62,000 nucleotides of DNA from Nematostella vectensis (taxonomy: Eukaryota > Cnidaria > Anthozoa > Actiniaria > Edwardsiidae): the NCBI RefSeq assembly GCF_932526225.1, contig NC_064040.1:9279356-9341355 (forward strand), read 5' to 3'. A program made the position numbers and the translations under genes. The notes under the pieces are model-generated. The model saw nothing but the letters and a program-made list of their open reading frames with translations, did not search any database and was not told the DNA's origin. Below, piece by piece: positions 6,420 through 19,900 of the stretch (positions are counted from its first letter, which is position 1; every line of letters begins with the position of its first letter).

Positions 6420-9400
6420 GTAGGAGGAGACTTGGTAAAATGACAGCTATCTGCCGAACCTCGAGTCGCACCCGCCCTTGTCACATGACTGGACATAAAA
6501 ATGTGCTTCCATGTGAACGGCTCCCGCATGCTCAGAAATTGACCGCTGACGGGCAGATTTTTGACAATCGAGTACTCAGAATTTACCACTTGAACCTTCG
6601 CAAACCATGTGATTAAACCTGTACGTGCTGTAAACTTTTGTCACATGAATGTTACTGGACATGAAAAATTGATTTCCATGTACGGACCGATTCATACGGT
6701 CGCTGTCTTAATCAGTGAAGTTCGGCAATGCACTAAGTACGGCTGCACAAGTCGTGCTGCACGGCAAAAGTGCGGCAACAATTTTTGCAACGGAAACTTC
6801 ACATCCGCTCAGCTTTGACTACTCGCAACCTATTGAGCTCGAGTACTTAAGTGCGACGTATAAGCCAACGTTGAGCCAATCCTATTTGTGTCAATACAAA
6901 TAGACAATTAAATTCGGCAAGGCATGAGCGCGAAGTATGAATCCAGCCTTCTTCTTCCACTCCCTACGGTCGCCTCCGAGCAACTATTATTACTATTGTT
7001 ATTGCTGTTGTTATTATTTTGTTAATGTTGTTCTTGTTTATCTATTTATTCTGGCCACGATTTTGCTAATGTAAAAAAACTTCAGGTTCTCGTCAGAGCG
7101 TGCAAATAGCATCCGAAACCATCGAGGAAGAAGTCTTTTTTGAGACAGTCACGGCCAACACGAACGCTTCTGCCAATGGCTCTGACAGTTACCAAGGCGA
7201 CCTGGACTCAGAGGGTCTAGCAAATCAGGGCGACGGTCAAACAGACTCTGCGGACAGCGGTGTCGCGAGCATGCGCGGTGGCAACGGTATCGGGTCGTGG
7301 AGGAGTGGGTCGAGTTCAGTCAGCTGGAACGCGGTGTTCGAGAACAATCCTCATCTACAGCTACTGATTGGTCTATTGAAGGTATGATGTCATTTATCTT
7401 CCTTGGTATTAAATGGTTTTCCGTACGTGCAAACTTTTTGTAAACTGCTGAAAACGTATTTGAACGTTTCTTTGAACTTTATCAGAAGCATTTCCTTTAT
7501 ACATTTATTTTATTATGTCATATTTTTTTATTATGTCGTATTTTTTTAATTTTTTAAGTATGGATTTGTTATGTCAATTTTTGTTCTAGAATAAGATGAT
7601 TTCTAATCTTTCTCCTAAACAAGCAAAAGGATTACCACGCCGGTCCCAAACCGAGTCACACAAAACATCTATTTGAATCGTCTTATTCAAGCAAGTAAAT
7701 GAGATGCTTTTAAGAAAATATTGTTGATGAAGCGAGACAAACCACTGAAACACGCGGTCGGTTTTTTTTTTGGTGGGTGATTTGGAATTTGTCAATCAAA
7801 GTTCAAGAGAGCGGGCTTTCCGCCATGTTCTGTAATCTGCGGCCAGGTTAGGATGATTTCAGTTATCCGAAAGGTTTATGCTAAAGAGTTATTGATTTAT
7901 TGATCAAAGATGGTTTGATCCTATCTGATATTGAAGCTGTCCTAAATATCTGCCATACATTTGTGAACAAAGTAAAACATGTATATTTAACAACCACATC
8001 CGTCGTATATTACTAAGGAATTGGAAGGTAGTTTCTTTTTTTTTCTTTACAACTTTCTCCAGTGTGAGGTAGAGAGTTGTTGTTTGGAATCTGAGGCATC
8101 GTGAATGGTAGGGTGCTGAGGTACTTTGTTTTTTCTTTTACGTTTACAGCCATGATCTGTTGTTGATTAAGAACGATAAAAGCAATTTCAGTTCTAAGTT
8201 ACTTGTCAAGCGGATGTGCTTGTAGCATAATTCGCTTTATTAGGAGCTCACAAGCTGATTCATTTGTACATCAGTTGAATGTTATTGCGAAGGAGCGAAA
8301 TGATGGCTCTCGAGCCGACTACAGACGATGTCATTTATCGACGAATCAAGGAATAGCGAAAATCTTCATCTTCATCTTGAAGACGTGCTGCTATCCGCCT
8401 GGGCCCCTTTGACTTGATTTACCGCTGAGAATCGCAAATAAGATCGATTGATTCAGAGTCCAGAGTACTAACCATTACACTATGGGACCAACCGATGTGA
8501 GATCGTGTGGAAAGAGAGTGTCCTATGGCAAACAAGAGCTATTAGGCTAAAAAAAAGTAAGGTCCCACCGAGATTTGAACTCGGATCGCTGGATTCAGAG
8601 TCCAGAGTGCTAACCATTACACCATGGGATGATTATGAAAAAGATACAAACAGGTAGCACATCTATTATTACTGATCTCAAAATTGATGAAAAGACGTTC
8701 TTGAAACTAATTGCTACGTCATAACGAAGGTTCGCGCTCGATTACTTTATAAGAGAGAGAAAATAAAAATTGTTTTTTTCTCAAATAAAGATTGGTTACT
8801 AATATGATGGTGTTTTAGCTTGATATATCGGAAAATGATGAATCGAATAACCCGTCGGTCCCATGGTGTAATGGTTAGCACTCTGGACTTTGAATCCAGC
8901 GATCCGAGTTCAAATCTCGGTGGGACCTTTCATTTTTTTAGCTTTATAGCTCTTTTTTTTTCATAGGAAACTCTCTTACCGCAAAATCTCACATCGGTTG
9001 GTCCCATGGTGTAACGGTTAGCACTCTGGACTCTGAATCCAGCGATCCTAGTTCACATCTCGGTGGGACCTCTTCAATATATTTTACTTATGTTTTTTTT
9101 TGTCTATTTTTATTAACTCTATTAGGTTTGAAATGCTAATCACTCTTAATCGATAATTTTATGTTATCATCCTAGTATCTCGTCGATTGCACTAGAGAAC
9201 TTGAACCTGTGAGTCTATATACGTCTAAAAAGCCTACGACACCTTTATACCACAGGCTTCCCACCCGCGCCAGTGAAGTAACTGGTGTCGAGGCTCAGTA
9301 AACTCGAGCTCAAAGATCTTTAAGATGAGCTATTATTATTGTTATAATAATCATTATTAACATCACCACCATTCTTGTCGTGGTCTTCGTCTCGCGTCTT

Positions 9401-10808
9401 CATCCTTAACCATTCGTATCACTTTCAGGAGTTACCAAAGCAAGAAGACCACATGGTTCAGCTGAATGTGCTCAAGTGTTTACAGGTCTTCGTCTCGCGT
9501 CTTCATCCTTAACCATTCGTATCACTTTCAGGAGTTACCAAAGCAAGAAGACCACATCGTTCAGCTGAATGTGCTCAAGTGTCTACAAGTGCTTGTTTTA
9601 AGAGGGGACTACCTGCGCGTTGCCATGGAAGCGGAGCCGGACTTCTTGGCCTACCTACAGGAGATATTCTTTATTCCTAAGTAAGTGCATTACTACGCTG
9701 ATTCCTATTGGTAATCCATGTGTCACGTGGCATTGATAGGCTTATCGCTATTTGTTGCCCATATGTCACGTGAATTGCTAGGCTGATTTCTATTGGTTAT
9801 CCATTTGTCAGGTGCATTGATAGGCTTTATTCCTATTGGTTATCCGTGTGTCACGTGCATTTCTAGGCTGATTCCTATTGGTTACCCATGTGTCACGCAC
9901 ATTGCTAGACTGATTCCTATTGGCAATCTGTGTCTCACGTGCGTTGCTAGGCTGATTCCTATTGGTTACCCACGTGTCACGTGCATTACTAGGCTAGGCT
10001 GATTCCTATTGGCTTATTTGCAGTCTGTGGGAGCTTCTTCAGGCGGAGCATTCGGACCTATCTGAGATCGCCACGCGGATTTTGCTCCACTGCATCTGTC
10101 TTCCCTACGGCGCCGAGAAGCTTTGTGACAACGTGGAGAGTGCTTTCACCGAGCACGATTGGCGCGTTCGCTTCGCGGGCGTAGAAAAGGTGAGACTTTG
10201 TCAGGGTTTATATCCAGACTGCCTTTGTTTCCTTCCCTATGTTGCCACGGACTTACTTCGAATGTCACTGTGGTAAATGATTATATTAAAAGTATTTATT
10301 ACATATCTAGGGTTTGCTACGCGCGCTCTCATTGGTTCATTAGCGGTCCGTAAATGCAAACACCACACTTGCAATGAAAAAAAAAACTCAAACCACTGTA
10401 AAATAGATCTTTTTGCCCACGCTTTCTTGGCCATACGGGAACTTATTTAGCCTAAACTTTTTCATCAATGATCACAAATTCCCCTACGCGATCAACGCAC
10501 TCGATCGAAAGAGCTTCTACTAAAAAGTATAATTTGATTGTCTGTTGCTAGGTAACGGTGTTGGCACGTTTCCTAGAGAAAGAGAACGTAAAGTCCAATA
10601 ACATCGCGATGTCTGCGCTTGCGCAATGCTTCACTTTCCTTGTGGGCGCGGTCGAGGATGTTTGTACCCCGGTGTCTACCCGAGCTATCGCCATGCTCGA
10701 CACAATCAAGGCGTCCGCGCTCAAGGTGGGTCATAACATGGGTAGTATTCGCAATAATGGTGTCGAGACTAATAATTACGACGATGGTGGTGGTGGTGGT
10801 GATGATGT

Positions 10809-10893
<85 letters not shown>

Positions 10894-10901
10894 GGTGGTG
10901 G

Positions 10902-10955
<54 letters not shown>

Positions 10956-13900
10956 GTCAATGATAACGTGTACTGTGATGGTGTTCGGATGATTACATGG
11001 TGATGATGACACTGGCTTACTCCTGCTATGATGATTATGATGACAACAATGTTAATGATGATGATGATGATGATGGCGCTGGCTTATTCCTGTTATAACG
11101 ATGATGGTTTACTCCTGTCCCCCCCTTAGATCCTGTACTCTTGCATCGAGCACCAGTATGACGCCATGCCCAAAGACCGTCTTCTCCTGATCCACACGTG
11201 CCGCATCCTGCACCGCATCCTACCCCACTACACCCCCCTGTGTGGCATGTTCTTCATCGGGCGCTTCAAGCACCTTCTGATTGAGAACGCGGACTATGTC
11301 TCTTTTGGGAGCCCAAAGATCCGCTCTTCTGCTGGTGCTGCATCTAACTACGTCAGCCCTAGTAGCGAGGTGCACACGCCTTTGGAGTCGGTGACTGACT
11401 CGGGCAAGAGGCCAGGTAACGGGTCAGCTATTTCAGCAGTGAGTCAGTAAGCCAGCCAGCTTATCAGTCAGTCAGTCAGTCAAGCACTCAGTAAGCCAAT
11501 CCAGCACTTAGTAAGCCAGTCAGGCAGTGAGTCAGTAAGGCAGTCAGCTTATCAGTCTGTCGGTCAGTCAGTCAAGCACCTAGTAAGCCAGTCAGGCAGT
11601 GAGTCAGTAAGGCAGTCAGCTTATCAGTCAGTCAGTCAGTTATTCAAACACTCAGTAAGCCAGACAATCAGTGGGTCAGTAATCGAGTAAGTAAGCCAGT
11701 CAGCTCATCAGTCAGTCAGTAAGCCAGTCAGCTTGTCAGTCAGTCAGTCAGTCAATCAGTAAGCCACTCCGCTTGTAGGTCAGTCAGTCAGTCAGTCAGA
11801 AGCCAGTTAGCTTGTAGGTCAGTCAGTCTTTAAGAAAGCCAACTAGTCAGACAGCTGATCGGTCAGGGAATCACCCAGCCAGACATTCTTTCAGTCAATC
11901 TGTCAGTCTTTCAGTCAATCTGTCAGTTATTTAGACAATCTGTCAGTCATTTGGACAATCTGTCAGTCATTTAGACAATCTGTCAGTCATTTAGACAATC
12001 TGTCAGTCATTTAGACAATCTGTAACACCGCTAATCACGAACTGGCTTCCCAGTTAGTCATCTAAGATCATTCAACCTGTCAGTGTGTAAGCCTCTCTCT
12101 TCGTGGAAAGCAACCATGGACATAGCACACTTGCTAGCCGCTTCAAGCATGTCTCGTCGCTCTTTGAAATCTGCTATTCGATGTTTGATTAATTACTTCC
12201 TCGTCTGGTTACAAGGCCAGGTTGCTCCATCTGCTGTTCGATAAAATAGTCATTTGTCTGGTACTTGGCAGGGGAGCACTATCTGTTCTTACTCGTTACT
12301 CTTTTTCATAGCGATATGGAGATCTCAATCCGGTAAGTCTGCAATGTCGGCCGGACAGAGCCGGTCACTTCGCTTGTCCGATATGTTGGCCCTGAATCGT
12401 CAGCCTCGGCCATACAGCTCATCATTCCGCTGCAGCTACATCTTCACCTTCAGCTCGAGTAGTGGTGAAAGCATCAGCTACAACAAGCAGCCCCCTGCTT
12501 CGGATGGTGAGTATCCCCCTTTACTAATAGAGGTTCTATCATGTTGCCTCATTCAACGTTGATAGTCTTCAATCATTTATCAGGTAACAGCACTGGTGGC
12601 AGCGGCAGGCAGCGTCGGACAGGAGGGTTTGGACAGATGACCAGTGACCTTTCGGACCGCATGTTTCTTGGAGGACGCGTCCAGAATAATCTACCGACAG
12701 TGATTGAAGAGGGGGACTCGGAGAAGGGCGACAAGGAATCCCAGAGGCTCTCGCACGCCTCTGAAGACTCGTCGCTAAGTCAGGAAGCGGTAAGTCATCA
12801 ATGAGGACTTGTCGCTAAACAGGGAAGCGTCATATCAGTTGCTTTATAGATATGCCATTAAAAGACCTTTTCTTTGCGCCCTCAGAGCCAGGCCGTCGCG
12901 GACAGCGGTAACCTCGAAGCAGCTGCCACTCACCAGCTTGTAACTCTGGTCATGGACTTCCTAGCGTATCCAGGCGCTAACAAGAACAGCAAGCGAGGCC
13001 AGTTCGTCCAGACGCAGAGTTTCGAGGTGGTAACCATGAGCAATTATTTGGGAGTTTTAATGGGCTATGACATCAAAGTTGGTGAATTTACCGGAGATCC
13101 TCGCCGACTAAGGTATGCTGCCTTATATGGTCATGTGTGTATGACACGTGACCTCAACGTAGATCGTCTATCGCCCAGGATTTTTTTAATGAGGCTGGAA
13201 GTCACGCAATTTATGGATGATGCTGTAAAGTGATATTTTGCCCATAGCGTTTTTGTACCATTTTAAATAAAAGATAATTAAATTACTATGTTACCGAAAC
13301 AGTTTAGCATTGCTCGACGATAAATTATTCAAGACTGGCCCAAGAAACGGTTCACTGCCATCACCTTTTGGTATTGAAACCTGTTGTGTTTCTGATTCAG
13401 GCATTTTACTTTTTCAATATGATACCTATTTCTGCACCCATCCTTCCAGCAAAACCTGAGGCACGTGCCTGTATGTGATTTTTAACATCATATCAAGAAA
13501 ATGTAGCCAAAAATTGTCGTTGTTGACAAACGCGGTCACTTCCATATAAGGAAACTAATATATCCCATATTTGGAAAAAAAAACCTGCATGATTCTTGTC
13601 ATTTTTAAGGTTGCAGTACCGCAGTTGCTTCGTAAACTTTATGACTTGTAAACAGAAGAGAAAAACAGTTACTGTGACCATCTTTAGTCAACGGAGAAAG
13701 TATTTGAAAAGAAACTAAAATTCTTCGGTACCAGACCCCCAATACGACAACGTTTTATTCATATGGAATGATGGTATCGTAACCCGCTCTGTATGTCGTC
13801 TTGTCAGGTCGTTCCCAGTCTTCCACGCGTACATGAGCGGCATCGTGCAGGTCCTGGATCAGAACCAGGAGTGGGGAGGGGAACTCCTGAACCTCACCCT

Positions 13901-16900
13901 TCAGCTGCTCCTCTTCTGCGCCGCGCCACGCCCAATGAACCGGACCCAGGCCCCAGACTTTACGCTTATCCGCCTGCCGCCGCCCATGCGTAGGATATGG
14001 CTGCTTGCCGTTCTCATCATACTATATAAGGTGATGGGACGATATTTGTTGTTTTGAAGATATGCGAGGAGGGCTGGCGGTGGAATGCGTGTATAAAGAC
14101 ATTTATATTAATATTTAAATATAATATAGGTTTAGGCATTGCCTAAAACCGTAGCTCCAAACGACCAAATCTTTGCTTGTTTTCGCATAATAATTTAAGA
14201 AATATTAGATATTTTATTTCTGTTTTTGTTTTTTGACGACGTCAACAATTTCTCAGATCACGCGACCAACTTGTTATACCCCCTTCCCCCCACCTTTGAT
14301 ATCTACATGACACATAACAAGTTTAGTTGTCATACGATGTTTCGGCGTCAGGGTAGTATTATTTAATTGCATAATCGATGACGTCACGTGACCATCTCAC
14401 TGAACCCCACTTGGAACATACATCACACCTACCGAGTATTATTGTCATACGATGTTTCTTTAATGAAATATAAATATTTTTTCATTTTGATTACGTCAGC
14501 ATATTTTTGCTTTTAGTAACGTCATTGATGACGTCACAATTATGTGACTTCGTTGGTGCATCCCCCTTGACACCTACATGACACACCGAGTTTGGTTACC
14601 ACACGTTTCCTTCGTGAAACATAAATATTTTTTTTATTTTGATGACCTCTGTATATTTTTTGCATCTAGTGACGTCACAATCACGTTAATAAATTGCTGC
14701 ACTTCTCTTGACACAAACAAGTTTGGTTTTCATACGATGCTTTTAAGAGACGGACGGACGGACATCGCGTCACGAAAACTCGAGTTTTGTTTACCACTTT
14801 TTCTTAGGTATGGGGCTCCGCTCACGCGGCGCTTCGGAGCTCCGCTATAAAATAAATTACAATTCCCAGTGGAAAGAAGAGGTGAAAAAGTGTTAATGTT
14901 CAAAAAGGCGGGCAAAAAGATAAGTTTTCAATTTTACTTTCAAAGCATCAAATGATGTGCTTTTCCAGAGGTTAAGGGACAAGAAATACCCTTTTTTTTA
15001 TTACGCTTCGGGACAGTTAGAAGGGACTTCTTGCGTAAAAAACGTAAAGAGCATCTGGAAAAAATAAAGTACCAAAAGTACATTCATTTCAAGGGGCCAA
15101 ATTGTTTTAAAAGTAAAATTCTAAAGTCAATTTTTGTTATTCTATACACAATTCATATTTTGTTTAGTAAGTAATGAAATTATTCCATGAAATTTGAAAC
15201 TACCGTATAAAGGTGTTCGCGCATCCTATTTTAGCAAACACACATTTGACTATTTTGTGCAACTGGCTTTTTAGTTTTCGCTCAATATAAAGTCAGCGCG
15301 AAAAAAGTTAAGTCATAAACATCAGAGTTGCAGTTCCTAATGATTTTATCTCTATCTCTACAATTTCAGTACCCTTTCCACGAAGATTCCCACCGTAGGG
15401 ACACTAGGAACCTTATTGCTGTGGTGCTCAACACGCTTGAGTCCCAGAACCATAAGTGCCCTGGCCCCAGGAGCGCGCAGGTGAAGCGTCAGAGTCTGTC
15501 TTTGCTGGACCTGGACACTTTGAACCCGGATGATGGATGTGCCGCTAGGCCTGGTGAGCTTAAAGAATTTCTGTCAGCCGCCGTTTTGTCATCCTAGCAA
15601 AACACCAAGCTTAAAGCCGCATTGTCACCAGTTTACTTTCGGAGGTCCGACTGAAACCTCAACCGTTAAAAGACAAAAGAATCTATTAAAATCCGAGATA
15701 TTAAACAGGCCATCCGCTCTAAGTTATCAATCACATCCTCAAAGAAACTTCCAATAAACACACTGCTTTCAATATTTTGAAATATTTTTTGCGTTTTCCG
15801 TTAAAAATTATCGGAGATTGTTACGTAATCGACCGGAAGTAAACTGGTGACAATGCGGCTTTAAAGCGGCTATGTCACCATTTTACTTCCGGTCGATTAC
15901 GTAATTTTTTTTTAATTGTAAAAGCAGTGTGACTATTGAAGGTTTCCTTGAGGATGTGACTAATAATTAAGAGCGGTTGGCCTGTTGAATAACGCCTTGA
16001 AAACAGGTTGGGTGGGAATGGGGTGGTATGACCCGTAATCGCGTTCTGTGATTACAATAGCTGGTTTTGTCTTGGATTTTGCCGACTTACCCTACTGGTA
16101 TGGTACCTTTCTGACATACCGATCAGTGGCTGCTTCTGGTATGGGACCCTTTTTCAATATGGTGGTTAGTAAAAACGTATTCCTAAAAAAATAGATGGAA
16201 ATTATCGACGTACACAGTCCTAAAAAAGGAGAGAAATGATTGAAATATATTCCTAGGTATGGTATGTTAAGGTTGGTTCTCACTAGGTTGCAAGCGCAAA
16301 TGGAAGCGCAAAACAAGTGTGAATCGGTCAAACAAAAGTGCAAGCGCAAGAAAATCAAGCAGTTGCGTCCTCTTGCGCTTGCATTACAATGAGAATCGGG
16401 AAATGACGTGCGCTGCGCTTGCGCTCACGAAGCACGGGTGGCCTAGTGTGTTAGCGCGTAGGCCTCTCACCGCTGTGGGCCAGGTTCGAATCCTGGCTTT
16501 GACTGGGGATTTTTCCTGGTTCATGCCTTGATTCGAATTTGTCACAAGTGAGTTGAAGTTATTCTCCCGTGTTTTCAGTCTTCTCGGATAAGAACACTAA
16601 ACCGGAGGTTCCGTCTCTTTAAGCTGCATTACGCTAACCTGAACCGAAGGGACGTAAAAGAACCACTGGGGCACAATAAACCCTCTGGCAGTGACCACCC
16701 TCAGTGACAGTGCTTACTAACAATACACACACGGGGGCACTTGATGTGGAGCCTAGCTCTGTAGTGCTTTCCGCACCAGTAGAGCTGGTGGAAGTTAGTA
16801 CAAACGTCCAAGTGGAACTTTATGTCCTTATAAGGAATTTGCCGAGCTGGAGAACAATGTTTTTCAGAACAAGATTGTTTGATCTGATTCTTGTTTTACA

Positions 16901-19900
16901 TGGTGTGCTTCATTATTTGAACTGTGTAATTTCTTTATATATTCTTTTTATTTTTCATTCAGATACTCCAAGCAGCCCTCGCGCGCGAAAATTTGGCGAG
17001 ACCAGTCGTACGTCACCAACCAATAAAGAGCGGCTTTCGACAGGCTCGTCTGCCGATCTTATCGACAAGCCTTCCGACGACGAACCGACGACCAGCCGAA
17101 CGGCAATCGAATCTAAATCTCAACCATTTGCCCTACACGAAACATCTTTCGTGGGCCCCTTCAACAAACCCATGACCAGCACCCCCATGCTGGAGTTGAG
17201 TCCGACTAGCGGTCCGGGGGGGTCAAACTCAGGCGAGGAGGGAGGGGAGAGTAGACCGCTCATTGACGGTGGTGCGGAAAAGAAGTTAAAGCGAGGTAGG
17301 CAAATTGCTTGTCGTTTATTTGATAAAAGAAATTTATCAATAGAGACCGGTGATAAAGATAAAATGATGCTTTCATTTTCATGCATTTGCATATTAAAAC
17401 GTTTTCATTTGCATAATGGCATTACATTGATATTGGGATCTATATACAGAGCCGTAGACACGTAAGATTAGGGGGGACACAATACAGAAACATTAAGAAA
17501 ATATTGGGGGGGGCACAGCCACGCCCCATCTGGTCATTTTCCTCAGTGCCCACCCCCTACTACGGCCCTAAAATATAATTTCACAATTCATTAAAAACTG
17601 ATTTTAAAATGTCTGAATAACTGAATAATACAAATGAATGATTACGTGTTAGGGATTTTTTCTTAATTCTTTTGCTATAAAACAATTCTCAAAGATCCAC
17701 GGTTCGCCCTAGGAAAAGATATCTGTCAATATCTAAAACTTTCCATCATCAGAACAAAAAGTAAAGATAATTTTAGTGAATTTACTTTAGAATTACGTAT
17801 GCAAAGTAAAATAATAAGCATATTTAAGCCGCATTGTCACCAGTTTACTTCCGGATGTCCGACGGAAACCTCAACCGTTAAAAGACAAAAGAATCTATTA
17901 GAATCCGAGATATTTAACAGGCCATCCGCTCTAAATTAGCAATCACATCCTCAAAGAAACTTCCAATAGACACACTGCTTTCAAAATTTTGAAATATTTT
18001 TCGCGTTTTCCGTTAAAAATCATCGGATATTGTTACGTAATCAACCGGAAGTAAACTGGTGACAATGGGCTTTAAAATGATTGAATCTGTCTCGACCTCG
18101 TGACTAACCATATAAGGTATTGCCTCTCAGCCCAGGCCCTGTGTGCGCGTAACGAGAATCGAGAGAAGCGTTCGTACTTCTATAACCTGGCCCGACGATA
18201 TAAGTCAGCTCTCACCTCTCTGCATGGTAACTAAACAATATAAACCAGTAAATACGCCAATTATAACACACCTTGCCGTCTGATCTTTGCGAGGAATCTC
18301 TTCCCCGTGATACGTAGCGGTATTACTTCTTCCTAAAAAAAATCCTTACTCTTAAATAACAAAAATAAAAATCCCTTTTCTTAAATTACCTGCATTGCTA
18401 TAAAGGTTTGATATCTTTTTCAATATCTTTGGATGTTGAGAACTATGCCTCGCATTTTTTGAAACTATGGAAATTATGTGAGTATTTCGGGGTTCAACAT
18501 TTTGCTCCGTCTTATCGTGTTGCTCTGCTCAACATTTTGCATGCTTGTATTTTTGCACCCTCACCGCCTACCGGGAATTGCTGTGTTTGTGCTTCTCATT
18601 TATGAGGCAATGTAATCAGCCGCAGCCATTAATCATATTCTTTCCAGAGAAGAATTATAAACTAAGCTATTTAAGAATTTAAGAATATGAATAAATACAT
18701 AACGTTGATGTGTATCATCTAAATAAAAATATGAATTTAAAGTTTAAATTGTAAGAACACCCTTGAAGTGTATTTCACAACCTAAAATAATATACCCAAA
18801 AACTGAAAGTCGACTCTGAAATATATTATATTACGTATTCTGGTTCATGATCATGACTACTTAAGGTGTTTTGTGTGATGCAATACCTTATTGATTCTCT
18901 ACTACAATTTTCCATTCTAATATTAAGTCCCTCCATTCCCTGTAGTCTCCATAGACTCCACTTCGAGTAAGGACACTAAAGAAAGTGTGGAGGGCATTTT
19001 ATCACTGGGGCTGGAAGACACCACCAGAAAGCCATCTCGCCCCAAGCTCCTTACTGGAATGTCCTTCAGGTCCATGGACAGGTCATTGGAGAAGTCCCTC
19101 GATAGACTGGGGGACCTAGTGGATAAGGAGCCAGAACTACAGGTACGCCATGAAGATCCTCCGATTAGTGTTCACGTTTTTTTCGTGAGGGTGGAGGAGG
19201 GTTTAACCAGAAATTTATCAATGAAAGACATGTCTAAACATGATAAAGCACGACACTAAAAGGTATCAATGTAATTTCTTGAAAGTTGTTAAATGACAGT
19301 TGTCGAACTATTTTTTTTCCTGATAGTTAAAACATTCAGTTTTAGAAACTCTTTACCTGTCTATCATGACATGATATTTACCATTCTATCATGAATTCAT
19401 ATTCTTCTGTATATCATATTCACCTTTATCTCAGGATATTGACTTGGACTCATGTCCCGAGTGTGGGGCCAGTCTGGAGGAGTTTGAGGAAGAGACGCTT
19501 AACTTGTCCATCGTGGTGCTATCCACCTACGTCCACCAGAGCCCGTCAATGGCAATGCCGTACCTGCTGAAGATGTTAGAGTGTGTCGGAAGGTAAAGAC
19601 CACGGTCATGTTCGTGTCGTGGTCGTGTCATGTTCGGGTCGTGGTCGTGTCATGTTTGCGGCGCAGTCGTGCCATGTTCGTGTCACATTTGATGGCATTA
19701 AAATATGTGGCAAGAGCTATAGCTATATTATTTAGCATTAAGCAAGATATTACATTTTGTTGCGAAATATATTGCATTTTGCGTTTGCTTAGGAATTTTG
19801 TACCAGAAGGTGAACATTTTGTTGCGCTTACCACTCGATATCTTGCTTTCTTGGTTTGAAAGTAAGTATTCCTCAAGAAGACATAAGTTTATTTAAAGTA

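Noticed and set aside
6044-6616. 190-residue frame taken as one gene
   Set aside because: Only 6,125-6,419 matches UNC79. The rest is intron on either side of AG and GT sites.
10558-11012. Long frames with poly-Asp, poly-His or poly-Ser
   Set aside because: They are translations of a GAT/GGT microsatellite. The real exon ends at 10,725 with a good donor.
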